From: Plecoglossus altivelis
Lineage: Eukaryota > Chordata > Actinopteri > Osmeriformes > Plecoglossidae
Direction: 5' to 3'
DNA: 64,000 nt
Assembly: GCA_036571765.1 (NCBI GenBank)
Contig: BROE01000007.1
Span: 1,457,895-1,521,894 of the forward strand
Shown here: piece by piece, positions 48,143 through 59,170 of the stretch
Numbering within the stretch: the stretch's first letter is position 1
How the letters are laid out: every line of letters begins with the position of its first letter
Made by a program: the position numbers and the translations under genes
Notes under the pieces: generated by a model
Told to the model about the DNA's origin: nothing
The model's input: only the letters and a program-made list of their open reading frames with translations
Databases searched by the model: none

Positions 48143-48255
48143 GATAGGGGTGGGCAACCCTGTCCTCTGGACTACAGCCACTGTCCTGATGATTTTAGAT
48201 GTTCCCCTGCTCCAGCACACCTGATTCTTATTAAGGGTTGTTGTTAGGCTTCCAC
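48143..48255. repeat. Dispersed repeat fragment
   Basis: GGGGTGGGCAACCCTGTCCT, then TTTTAGATGTTCCCCTGCTC and CAGCACACCTGATTC. I recall these words as a common interspersed repeat in fish genomes, class uncertain. Confidence 0.5.
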
Positions 48256-49369
48256 AGAGCTTGAGCGGAGGTTGCTTCCGCAGATTCCAGAAGTCCTGAA
48301 TCCCACTTGGGACAACCATGATCACATTGCAACAATCTTTTACATAGATTAATTTGTTTCCTTGCGTGTTGCAATGGAAATTTTCCATCTTACAGAACCA
48401 ACACCAGCTTTCATTTGGCTATAAGCTATTAGCCTGAAAGCTAACGTGAAGCTAGTAATATTCAAAGCCAATAACATTGTGTATGATTGACGAAGAGTAA
48501 GAATAGTTTTACATGACGAGAAGACTAGCTGGCCAACTTTGTCATTGTACCCAAATCAATATAAAGACTCTCACGAACAAAGTTGCCATAGTTTTGGCAA
48601 CTGTCACTGGTGGCAGCAGCCGAAATGGATCTAAGATGGTAATATCAAAGTTAACAATCTCCAAACAGGAGACAGAATTTGACACAATGTTTAACATGAC
48701 GATTAGCTAGTTAACCAGCCACGTCAGCCTTTTCAAATCAAGATTTTTAGGAACAAAATAATCGTCATGAACAGTTGCGTTGGTGCAGGCGCCGTCTACC
48801 TGAAGCAGCTAGCTCTAGAGATTGACGAGTGAATAGCTAATGGGATGTGAGATGAGCTGTTATGTGACACTGAAAGTAAATTCAGAAAAGTAACATTTTC
48901 CAAATAAGGTAAAATAAATATTTAAGCTACTCATAGTTATACTTACACGTTAGCTTAATCGTTCAAGTGTTACAAATTTGTAACCGGAGGCTTTGACTTT
49001 GTCCCTGTTGTTATGGTTACTTATTTCAGACACTCAGTACAGACACTTGCCTGACATTTCCATCTTACGTACATCCACTCAATTTCTTTTTTGTGCAGGT
49101 CTGGGACCGTATATACCAGTTTAGGTTTTCACCACTCAGAAATGTGGAGGCCTAATGAGCGAACAGAGGGAGTAGCAGAGAATGATGACGTTGGTTTATG
49201 TAGCGCGCTAGTTTGAGTTGTTATTCTTTAATAGCGATGGGAAAAGATGCATGCGAAACCATTCTTTCCGTTGTGGCAAAGCTATTGAATATATACAATA
49301 TATAATTTTGTTGTGGCCCTCCTTCCCATGACTTTTGAAATGTTTGATTTTGCAGCTCGCGTCGTTAGT
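48256..49369. other. Non-coding stretch
   Basis: No gene recognised. Moderately CpG-containing around 48950-49220. Confidence 0.45.
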
Positions 49370-49842
49370 CGTGAAGGAGATGGCTAAGGCGAGCGCTAGC
49401 GATTCTAAGCCGATATTTATGATCGTCTCCCTGCTTTTTGCACTATTTGAACAGTTGAACATGATTGCTAACCTTCCTATGTTTAGATTGGACCATTCAA
49501 AAGACATTTTAATCATCATTAGTGGTGTTTTGGGGAATATAAGTGTGGATCTGCAATATGATTCAGGGGGATATTTAACATCCATAATTCTATTGCAATA
49601 ACTGCTTTGACGATGACAGTGATAACAGTCAATTTAGTGATTCATGTGATGAACAGAGCACTTTGAATCACTTTGAGTACTCGTGCGGGAACATGGTTAG
49701 CGTCTTAGTTGAACATATTTTTGTAAATGTTTTGTAATTTGTTCTTTTCTACAAACCTGTAGATGTCCTACATAAAAGAGAACATATCCTTATCATATAT
49801 CATATACTTGAAAGACTCTAGGGTATAAAAGAAGCGATAAGA
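49370..49842 (+). repeat. Dispersed repeat, copy 2 (inverted partner of 19270-19735)
   Basis: Plus-strand copy with an 88-codon open frame (49335-49601) containing SLLFALFEQLNMIANLPMF. A second conserved block follows, DDDSDNSQFSDS..DEQSTLN, ending TAA in a frame shifted by a small indel. Family unknown. Confidence 0.7.
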
Positions 49843-51127
49843 CATACTCTGAAAAGGTGTTTAGTGTACAGTACTTGGAGTAAGCAAATGGAGTAAGACT
49901 ATTTTAACATTATATGCAAGGTTAATTTGTGTATCTATGTTTCATTATTATTATTGTTGTTTTTACATAATATGATAAACTATTAAAGCCACATTTACAC
50001 CAACATTCCAAGTAGGCGTTCTATGATATCACTTCAAAGAGGGACCATTACAAACCAGGCAAGTAACTGATCAAATTGCTCTACAGTCCTTCGGAATGCA
50101 TCCATTGCCATAATTGCTTATAATTTAGCTTGGACAGAAAATTTCTGTCAAAGTTTGAGAATTTTCGGAAGACTTGTGGATTGTATAGAAGGTGTGGGGT
50201 CTTTGTCTCTCTTGTCAGTGGAATGGTCCCCTGTCTCTGTTGTCTCCTTGTTTTTCCACATCTGAGATATATCTTTATCGTACAGTAGTGAGGTAGTTAC
50301 TGCACTGCATTGATGGCAGACCCAAAATGATTGAAGCAGCATTTTTTTAATGATTATACCCAGCTTCGACAGTTGACTGCATACATTATCAGTAGCCTTA
50401 GTGTCAAATATAGATTTACAATTATTCCTTTAATTCTTAAATTTGATATCTTCAAACACTCCTTTACTCATTCAAACTTGTTGCTTACAGCCTGAGTGGC
50501 TGCATACTGGCGCATGACCTATGTCATGATCAGACGTTAGTGATTGGTTATGGAAGATCCAGAGTGGCTTTGGGCTTATCTTATAGTTTTAGAGTTTAGT
50601 TTTAGAGTACCCGCCTTAACAGAAACAGCGTTTGTCAATGGATAAGTCCCAGACTCTCTGTGGAAATGAAATGTATTAGAGTCTGGTAAGGACCAGGCTA
50701 CAGACTCACGTAGTTCCAATAAAACTTACTGTTCACTGTTGTAAATGAATGCGTTGGCCACATGACCGTGTGTGAGCCTGTGTCTAAAATCTGTAACCCT
50801 AGCAACAGGGGCACAGTCAAAGTCTCTATTTACAATGTATTGAAACACTTTAGACTAGCAATCTAATATCCAATTACAATTCAGTGACTTCATCATTTCT
50901 TTCAACCTACTTCTGGAATACAAATGTTCTGAACTGTACACAGGAAATGTACAGTAAGTTTAACAAGGCTAGCTATGCTTGTAATTAAACATAGCATAAC
51001 AACTACTGTTGTTAATCATACAGTATATTTTATATTTAGTCTTGGGACAAATTTGAAGCATTTATCTCACATCTCATGCGTAATTCAACTTGCTACTTCA
51101 GGCTGTGGTCCATGGTACACACATGCA
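49843..51127. other. Non-coding stretch
   Basis: Nothing recognised. Confidence 0.45.
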
Positions 51128-51269
51128 TGGCCAGTAATGTAAGGTATTGCAGTGCCCCTTGTTCCCATTAAGGGGTCACGGGTGACTGGAGCCTAACCCA
51201 GTAGCTTTCGGGCCATAGGCAGGGTACACCCTGGACTGGGGCCAGCAAGTCGCAGTGGCCAGTAATGTA
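51128..51269 (-). mobile_element. Tail-only SINE fragment with 14-bp target-site duplication
   Basis: Antisense copy (51142-51255) of the same 3' module as at 11288-11452: CGACTTGCTGGCCCCAGTCC, AGGGTGTACCCTGCCTATGG, GGGTTAGGCTCCAGTCACC and GGCACTGCAATACC. The direct repeat TGGCCAGTAATGTA flanks it at 51128-51141 and 51256-51269. A 5'-truncated insertion of only 114 bp. Confidence 0.92.
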
Positions 51270-53717
51270 TTCATGACAATTGTGATTTTGATTTGGGGAC
51301 TGTGTCTTCTTGTTAGCTTGCTGTCAAATTATATTTAGTGTTTGTCATCCTTATGCAAGGTTATGCCTTTATTCATACAAGCATACATTTAGCTTTCTGG
51401 ATCATTATGGGCCAAAGGATCCTATGAGCTGAGTGTACCAGAAATATCTCCTGTTGCCAAGAAGTAACTAAGGTTTGTCCTATTTGCTGGAGAAGGGGAC
51501 CCTGCCCCTTTCTCCTAACGTCTGCAGTCATGACATCAGGCAAGGGGCATGCAGCATGGAGTAAACTGGCACAGATAAGAAATTAGAAGAATATCCTCCC
51601 TAAATAGTAGGCTAATGTATGAATTGGACAGAGACAAAAACTAAATATAGTTTAGTTTGAGTTCATTTTACAAAAGCACAATACATTTTCAGTTAGTGTT
51701 TGTTTTTGTTTAAAGCCCTTTAAAAAAAAAAAATTCACACCAAGTTTTTGTGATTTTATTATTATATCATATACTTTAATAACCTTGTCATGGAGCCAAG
51801 AGAAACAAGATGCACAGTACCAACAAAGTTTTAGACAAAAGGACCCCTAACAGGCTAGAGGTCCAGAAATATTTCCGATATACCCTCAGACAATTACAGC
51901 TAAGTTTGAGCTTTTCACAAAGTGAATGGATACTTTAAATCACGGAGAATACTGTCAGAAAAGAGGACTACATTATTGTTGATTAACTAGATTACAGACC
52001 TCAGTTCTAACTATGGGAACCCTATACCAAAAAAGCTATTCAATACAACTATCTCTTCTTGTGGAACAGAGAAGGCTCTATGCTATGGTGTCTCAGATTT
52101 TCAGCAGGCTCCTTCATGCCAGTGTCCTTGGTCACCCAAATACAGATCTAACATCTCCAATTCAAACATTTTCATTCTTTGGTCTGAGTTCCAAGAGCTT
52201 TCCTTTTTCAGAGTGAACATAACCCACCATAATCAAATTAATTCTTTCATTAGACTGTTATGCAACCTATTAAGAGTCTTTTCAATCTCATTATTCATCC
52301 AAAACAACACAGAAAAATATTGTAATGTTAAGTTTAATATATCACACTGATATTACAAAGAAGAACTGAAGGGTTGTAGTAGATAAGGGGATGGCGAATT
52401 ACAAGAGAAGATGAAGGTACAGCACCCACAGCATGTGTAAATATGTACTATATGGCTAAGAAGATGTTTCACCTAGGTAAATGAATGCCCATTGAAATAA
52501 TGATCAGAAAAGTGAAATATTTTATACAAAAGAATGGGCAGACCAATATAAATACAGGTAGAGATGTTTATTCAAGTTAATGTAAACAAATCGCAGGAAA
52601 AATCTGATTAAAGCAAAAGTTTGGGCAATCAACTAACAGAATATTAAAAATCATTTAAAAAAAACAATAGATAGAAATGAGTGAGTATGGCTGTGATTTT
52701 GCTGTGAATAATATGCAGGTGTACTTCAAGATGAGAGTGATTGTGTCAATGTGTTGGTTTTCCTGAGAAAGCATTCCATGAAGACCATGTTCTTTGGCCA
52801 TGATGCATGCTGGAAGATAGCATTTGTGGCACGAGCAGACCTAACATTCACCAGCATGGCTCCATTTGTGCCAGCTGGACTCAACTGTCTGGAATAAATG
52901 ATCACAACGCTTAGGGTACATGGCATGAATAAAAAATATTTTAGCTTGTTAAAGCGGATTAATTATTCAGGTAGATCAATAACATAAATGCTAACATTCA
53001 GTTAAGACTGTACACACAATTGGTGGTTTTGTAAATGGTACACTTTAAATTGCACATGCTCAGATGTTTTACATTTGTAAAGGAAATATCCTTGCACACG
53101 GCTCAAAATGTAGTAAACCATGGGTGATGTTAAGATAATTAGTGTATGCAGTGTAATCCATACATTAGTGTATGGATGATTTACTTTATTTGAATGTACA
53201 AACAGAGTGACATGTGACATTTTAAACAAATTATAAAATCAGTGTATGGATTACACAATATGTGAATGTAAACACACAGAGTGACACATTATCAAAGTGT
53301 ATTGAGATGGCTATCAAAAGCAAGATACACCAAAGCAAGATACAGTCCAGAGCTCCTAGATTTATGAGTAACTCTTGTGTGGAACTCTTCATTTGTGGGG
53401 AAAACAATTTCTACGGAAATATAGTAAATAGATATGCATAAAGAGTGAATTTAATTTATGATCCTCTTGTCGACCTTTGGAGATTTTCAAACCATAAAGC
53501 AGCTTTATCCACTAGTAAAGGACAAACGGCCCTCTCCAGTGGAAGAGTCGATGGAGATATCAATAAACATCTTTTCCTCCAAGCAACACCCCCAATGACA
53601 TACACAAACACACTTAAATATGGTTACAATAACTGATTGTGAAGCCCGAAGGCATTGTACAAGGATATGAGAATTTACTGTTCTTTCTTTTTTTTATTCC
53701 CTGAAACATTTTCAACA
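51270..53717. other. Non-coding stretch
   Basis: About 2.4 kb, AT-rich, with no gene or repeat recognised. Confidence 0.45.
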
Positions 53718-54019
53718 GGGAGTTGGGCTTGTAACCTTCAAGTTGCTGGTTCGATTCTCGCACCGGCAGGAATTGAAGGTGGGGATTGTGAATAAACAGC
53801 ACTCTCCCTGCCTTCAATACCATGACTGAGGTGCCCTTGAGCAAGGCACTGAACCCCCAATTGCTGGAGCAATAGCTGCCCACTGCTCTGGCTGTATGTT
53901 CACTGTGTGTGCGTGCGGTTGCCCACTACTCACTGCTGTGTGTGCACTTAGATGGGTTAAATGCAGAGGTAAATTTCGAGTATGGGTAACCATACTTGAC
54001 AATACGTCACTTCACTTCA
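53718..54019 (+). mobile_element. tRNA-derived SINE, 5' truncated
   Basis: Same family as 33735-34063. It begins inside the tRNA-like head (GGGAGTTGGGCTTGTAACC), so the A-box is lost, but the B-box GGTTCGATTC (53748) is intact. The body and CACTTCACTTCA tail are well kept. A 14-base gap relative to the first copy occurs after CCCCCAATTGCT. Confidence 0.88.
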
Positions 54020-54666
54020 ATGCTGTTTGACAAACTGTCTGTTAGGTCATCAAGTCATCATCTTCATTGTTGTTCTCAAGGGTAGCAAGACAAAGTTGTT
54101 TCCTTGGTAACCAAGTGACAGGTTCTGTGCTGTGTGGTGTATTTTAAAATCGATGATAGGACACATCCATGTAGCATGACATCAACATTCATCATCCATC
54201 ATGTTTACAGATGAACCCAGTAATATACCCTCAGTATGTGTTTTGTGGTAAACAAAAACTGAAGATATTGCAACTCGAGTTAATCTCAGTCAGTCATAAT
54301 CTCAGTCACGGCACAGTTCATAACACTGAACAACTGGAACAACTGGGCTAAGACAGCGTGCACATTAAGCTGCTTTCCAAGCAACAGTAAGAAGTGCAGT
54401 AGGCTTCTCATACATGTCAATGATAAGACTCTTGTGCGATTAGACTGCACAACATGGACCATCAGGGTGAAAAACAGGATTATCTTTATTAACAAACAGT
54501 AACAGTACACACATTTACTAAACAAAACAACTGAAATCCCTTGCACAACTTTTCTAACCAAACCGTTTTACCCAAATCCTTTCTTTTTTGGCATGCAAAA
54601 TGCATCCTTGGCACCCAAGGGTATTAGAATATGATGTGAAGGCACAGCAACGTAAAAGTAATTTCC
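54020..54666. other. Non-coding stretch
   Basis: A 91-codon minus-strand frame (54286-54561) has no recognisable motif. Nothing assigned. Confidence 0.4.
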
Positions 54667-54810
54667 CTACGCCATCCAAAAGCAACTGCCAGCTCCATGG
54701 ACAGTTCCTACTGAGCTTACTGATCCTATTACGCATGGTTGGTGAAAGATATTGAGAAGACACAGTGCCACAGTGGTGGAGAATGCAGCCATCTTGTTAA
54801 GATCCGCCAT
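54667..54810 (-). CDS. Unrecognised 47-codon ORF with signal-peptide-like start
   Basis: The minus-strand ATG sits in a first-exon-like context (TTCTATGGCGGA). It encodes MADLNKMAAFSTTVALCLL then NIFHQPCVIGS and ends GSCFWMA-stop. The N-terminus has a charged start and a hydrophobic stretch like a signal peptide or anchor. A GATCA|GTAAGC donor-like site (GT at about 54712) lies inside it, so it could be a first coding exon rather than a complete ORF. I recognise no family and found no partner exon. It may equally be chance or part of a repeat. Confidence 0.2.
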   Translation of the reverse strand: MADLNKMAAFSTTVALCLLNIFHQPCVIGSVSSVGTVHGAGSCFWMA

Positions 54811-54939
54811 AGAAGAGGTTACGTAACTGTCAGATATGGAACAGAGAAGTGGTCAATCTCCAAGCAAAGAGGAATGCACTGACATCCCTGCCGGCCCCAC
54901 TACTATACTAGGCAACTTACACTGAGCATCCATAGACCA

Positions 54940-56130
54940 ACAGCGGGTGACAAACCTAGGACAATTGAGTAGAGGGTGGCTACAAACACAACACACAGCC
55001 GCCACCGATGCACATTGCACAGCCAGCCAGGCCCTGACCAAGGTTACGGTCGGGATGACATTGCCACTGCCCACTGTCATTGCAGGCCAGGTCATCATGA
55101 ACCATTTTCTGAAGGGTCTCTCTCCATCTGACCAGAGAGCGGTGCCATAGCAGGACCCCTTAGACGATACAGGAAATGGTCCAGCTGGTGAAGTGGGCGG
55201 AAATGGTCAGGTCAATGACTTCCCTTTGCAGAAAAATGAAAATAGGCCCCCATGGGCCCTAGGACACCACCACCTGGTCCAAATCCCTGTGAATCCTAAA
55301 GAGGACACCAGGAAGGTCCCCCACCCAGTCTTTCCCCATAGACGAGTCCATACCAATTGACCCCTGAGCCAGAAGCCCCAGACCAAGTTGGCGTCCCCAG
55401 GAGATGAACAGTGAGCTGCATGGGAAATCTCGCAAGGGGGCGTCCTTTCATGTGGTCAAAGTACAAGGAAGGTCAGTACAAGCCGTCTAACATACCGGCA
55501 GTTCAATAACCCTGGTGCGCCCCTCACTTCTGCTGTGGGGTCAGCAGATTGAAGGCATGCCACTGGTTTTCTGTGTAAATGGTGACATACTGGAGGTCTC
55601 TTCAATAGTACTTGAGATTGTGGGCCAGCTAGACACTACGAATGTGAGTGCTTTAAGGTCTCCTGGTGCCACTTCTCCTTGGCCGAACACAGGCACAGTC
55701 AGACATAGTCAGGCATAGTCAGTAAGAAAGAGTTTGTCATTAAAACATCAAAAACTAGTGTTCAACTTGGCCCTGAGGTAGCATAAAGTCAGATTAAACA
55801 GCCACAGGGCTGGGGTCTGTGATTGGATCAGAAACTCGCTCATTGACCAGATCCAGGATTGGCAGACTGTCACAGATCGATGTCCACTGGAACCATGTCC
55901 ATCACTGGTCGACGACAAAGGAGGTGCTGAAAGCTCAGACCCCCACACCAAAGGGGGGTATGGAGGGGACAACAGAGAGGAGAACGCATATTAGGCTGCC
56001 AAGAGCAGCTAGCAGTTGCAGCGATATTAAAATTAATGTTAATAGGCAGGTCCCCACTGGTCAAGTATATACAGGTGCAGAAGTTTAACAGAATAAAAAC
56101 AGTATTTGATGTAGCCCTAGACATCAAGAC
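54940..56130 (+). mobile_element. Possible degraded LTR-retroelement gag/protease region
   Basis: A higher-GC block unlike its neighbours. The plus-strand frame at 54947-55150 ends VIMNHFLKGLSPSDQRAVP, which resembles capsid-type text of retroelement gag. A shifted frame continues as a VQLVKWAEMVRSMT-like helix. At about 56035-56085 NVNRQVPTGQVYTGAEV resembles a protease active-site block with its Asp changed to Tyr. There are many stops. No LTRs, RT or integrase could be tied to it. The assignment rests on weak motif similarity. Confidence 0.33.
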
Positions 56131-57449
56131 AGCAGCAACCCCCTCAGTTAGAACATAAAATCTATTCCAGGGGAGAGAAACTCAGATAATAATTTAAGAA
56201 TGTCCCCTCCCCTGGACGTTACCAGCTAGCAACAGAATCAATGCAACTAACAACATACAGTTACAGATTTTAAATATTTGTAAATTCAGGTTGGGCTTCC
56301 AGGAACATATAGAAGCTTTATTTGTATTGTAGAAGTGTAACCTCATTCTAGTGGTCTTCTGACACACACCAGTCACACTCACTTAACATGAACAGAATCC
56401 TGAGTTGTCAACTCATTGATGGTTTAACTGATTTGCTTTATAAATGATTCAAGTTGAATATCAAGTCATTAAAAAATTAAAAAATACAATAACACACAGT
56501 TCAACATGAAAATTAAGTTTGTCCCTTACATGATAACAATATCCCTGCTTGATAGTTTTGAAAAAAACAAAGGAAACTTATCCACACCAAGCTTGCATGC
56601 TACATATGTTGCGGCTCAGTCGTCACGTTTAACACATCGTAAAATCCAGCGTCGTGTCAGTCGGCTAACTTAATAGTTCACGCAGGCTGGTGATACACAG
56701 TCACTTATCACTATCCTTAACAAGTTTTGTTTTTCTCAAAGTACTCAAACAACGTTGACTCGAAGATGTTAAAACTCTCGGCAACGCACGTCAGGCAATA
56801 AGATGTCCAATCCTGTAGAAACACGGAGGCCACAGGCGTTGTAGGGTATCCCTGCGTTACGATACTTGTTGACCTCGTAGTCACAAAATTACAGCTTCAC
56901 AGTCCAGAAAAAAAAACTTTTTTTCTCCAACTAATGTAGACAAAACAAGTATCCTGTACATACTATTCTAACTGCCATAATATTGTGGAAAAACCCAACA
57001 TTTCTTTTGTTGAGTATTTTCAAAACATGAGTGGTTTGTAACTCACTACCAAAACATCATTCCTTCTTCTCCCATTCTTGAGGAATGCTGGGATACTTCA
57101 TCCAAATCAAAACCAGTACTTAAAAAACTGCTTATTCTAACCTCTGACTGGTTTATACGTAATCGCTATATCTAGCCAGAACCTAGGATTAAGAATTCCA
57201 GGAAACTGAGTAATAGAACTAAATTACAGCGTTGTAATAAGAAAACAATAGAACTGTTGTAATAAAGCACATTTCCAGAGAGCCCTACTCTGGTCATAAA
57301 TTGTTTTGTATATATAGACCCAAATACAAACACACACACAATCCAGGTTTATATTACAAGTACACTGAAAGAAAACGCACACACTTAAACAGTAGTAGAA
57401 CTGACTAAACAACAATTATTGACATATATCCATAAATGTCAAGATGGTA
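56131..57449. other. Non-coding stretch with a CpG-rich patch at 56610-56890
   Basis: The patch has about nineteen CpGs in 280 bp in an otherwise AT-rich context. On the minus strand it contains two short open frames (YEVNKYRNAGIPYNACGLR... and DWTSYCLTCVAESFNIF...) and an acceptor-like TTTCTACAG between them. No family recognised. Flanks are AT-rich. Confidence 0.4.
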
Positions 57450-59170
57450 TCAGCCTCCTTAACTGAAGCAGGTAATTTGTTTCAGAAAATAGGCGCTTTA
57501 TTTGAGAATGCCCTGCCTTTAGCAGTTTTGACTGATTAGGGGAACCACTAACTAGCTGGCATCTTGGCATCTAAGAGTCCTTACAGGATGATGGGGTGCA
57601 AGAAGACTAGAGAGCTATACTGGTGCTAATCCATGCAGAGATGTGTAGGTTACTAGTAGAACTAGTAGCTTGAATAGGGAGCCAATGTACAGAGATACAA
57701 GTAAAATTATATTATCAGACTTTCTGGTTCTGGTCAGTAGTCTAGCAGCAGCATTTTTCATCCGATGTGCATTTTTAAGTAGGTACTTTGAAGGCCAGAG
57801 AATAATACTTAGCAATAATGCAATCGGGATGTCACAAATGCATGCTTTAGTTTTTCAGCATAATCTTTTAGGAGGAAATGTTTTATTATAGCTGTAATAT
57901 GAAGATGGAGAAATTCAGTTCTGGTAATTTGCTTAATATGACACTCAAAGTTGAAGTCTGGGTCCATTGTGACTGCTAGATTTTTGACCCGCTGGCTTTG
58001 GGAGACTTTGAAGCCATTTGGGTCTGAGGTCAGATTGGATCAATTGTTTCAGTATTTTTTTGGTCCAGACATTTGTACCTCTGTTTTATTCAGAAGAAGG
58101 AAATTTGATGTCATCCAACTTCTTATCCCAGACATCACTGCAGTGAAGATATCCCAGCATAATTTCCCATACATTCCAGGAGAATTTGATTATCCACAGT
58201 GTTGAATGCTGCACGTAAGTCAAGGAGAACCAGGATATTGATAGACAGTGCATCAGAGGCTAATAGTAGATCATTAACTATCTTGGCTAATGTAGTTTCA
58301 GTGCTGTGGTGAAGATGAAATCCTGACTGGAGAGGTTCATATACAGTAACTGATTTGGGGTAAGCTGCTCAGTGAGCTGTTGTGCTACAACCTTTTCTAG
58401 AATTTTGGACAGAAATGGAAGATTATAAATGGTAAGAAATGTTGCCTGTAGTTGCTAAGACATGCAGGTTTTTAATAGGGAGGAGTTTTCTGACCAAATA
58501 ATTCTAGAAAGTCATTAGGAGAGAGATCTAGACTAACACTGCTCATATTTTTGTTAATGAGTTTTGCAACATTGTTTTTGGGGTGGATGGTGGCGGTGCG
58601 GTTAGAGCCCTTGCCTCCCAGGAAGGAGATCATGGGTTTGATTCTTGGGCCAAATCCAACATCACATGATTTCTCTGGGTGGAGTCTGCATCTCCTCCCC
58701 ATGTTACTGTGGGTTCTCTCCGGGCACTCTGGCTTCCTCCCACCATCAAAAGACTTGCATGTGATAGGTTAATTGGTATATTGAGAAATTGCCCCTAGAG
58801 AGTGGATGTGTGAGTGAATGGTTGTCTGTGTCTCTATGTTAGGCCTGCGACTTGCTGGCCCCAGTCCAGGGTGTACCCTGCCTATGGCCCAAAAGCTACT
58901 GGGTTAGGCTCCAGTCACCTGTGACCCCTCAATGGGAACACGTGGCACTGCAATCCCTCCCGGGGATTAGCAGTAGACGATGGTTGGACAGAGTTTTGCA
59001 ACCGTATCAAATAGGAATTTAGCTTTGAGCTGGTTTTTACTTATCAACAGAGAGAAGTATTCTGAGCCACTTTCGTTCTAGTTCTCTAGTGGAATTTTTT
59101 TGAGTTCGAATTTCCTCTGAATACCACTGAGCCAATTTCTTATACTTCCTTTTCTAAATTTGAAGAGGAA
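57450..59170 (-). mobile_element. L2-type LINE (antisense), interrupted by a SINE
   Basis: The minus strand reads, from a 3' end near 57450, an RT C-terminal region: KNAAARLLTRTRKSDNI, then SLHGLAPV. Upstream (higher coordinates) lie remnants of the RT block, such as the segment for DNQILLECMGNYAG-like text and a QSGFHLHHSTET-like block near 58270-58320. The catalytic YADD segment is deleted. The element resumes after the SINE at 59003 to about 59170. It matches a very common fish LINE as I remember it. Multiple stops. Confidence 0.75.
58559..59002 (+). mobile_element. SINE nested in the LINE, with 12-bp target-site duplication
   Basis: The tRNA-like head has an A-box region TGGCGGTGCGGTTAGAG (58590) and a B-box-like GGGTTTGATTC (58634). 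The body carries CTCTGGGTGGAGTCTGCAT, CTCCCCATGTTACTGTGGGT and GGTTAATTGG. The 3' module is CTGCGACTTGCTGGCCCCAG...GGCACTGCAATCCC. The direct repeat GAGTTTTGCAAC lies at 58559-58570 and 58991-59002, and the LINE sequence continues on both sides, proving later insertion. Confidence 0.92.
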
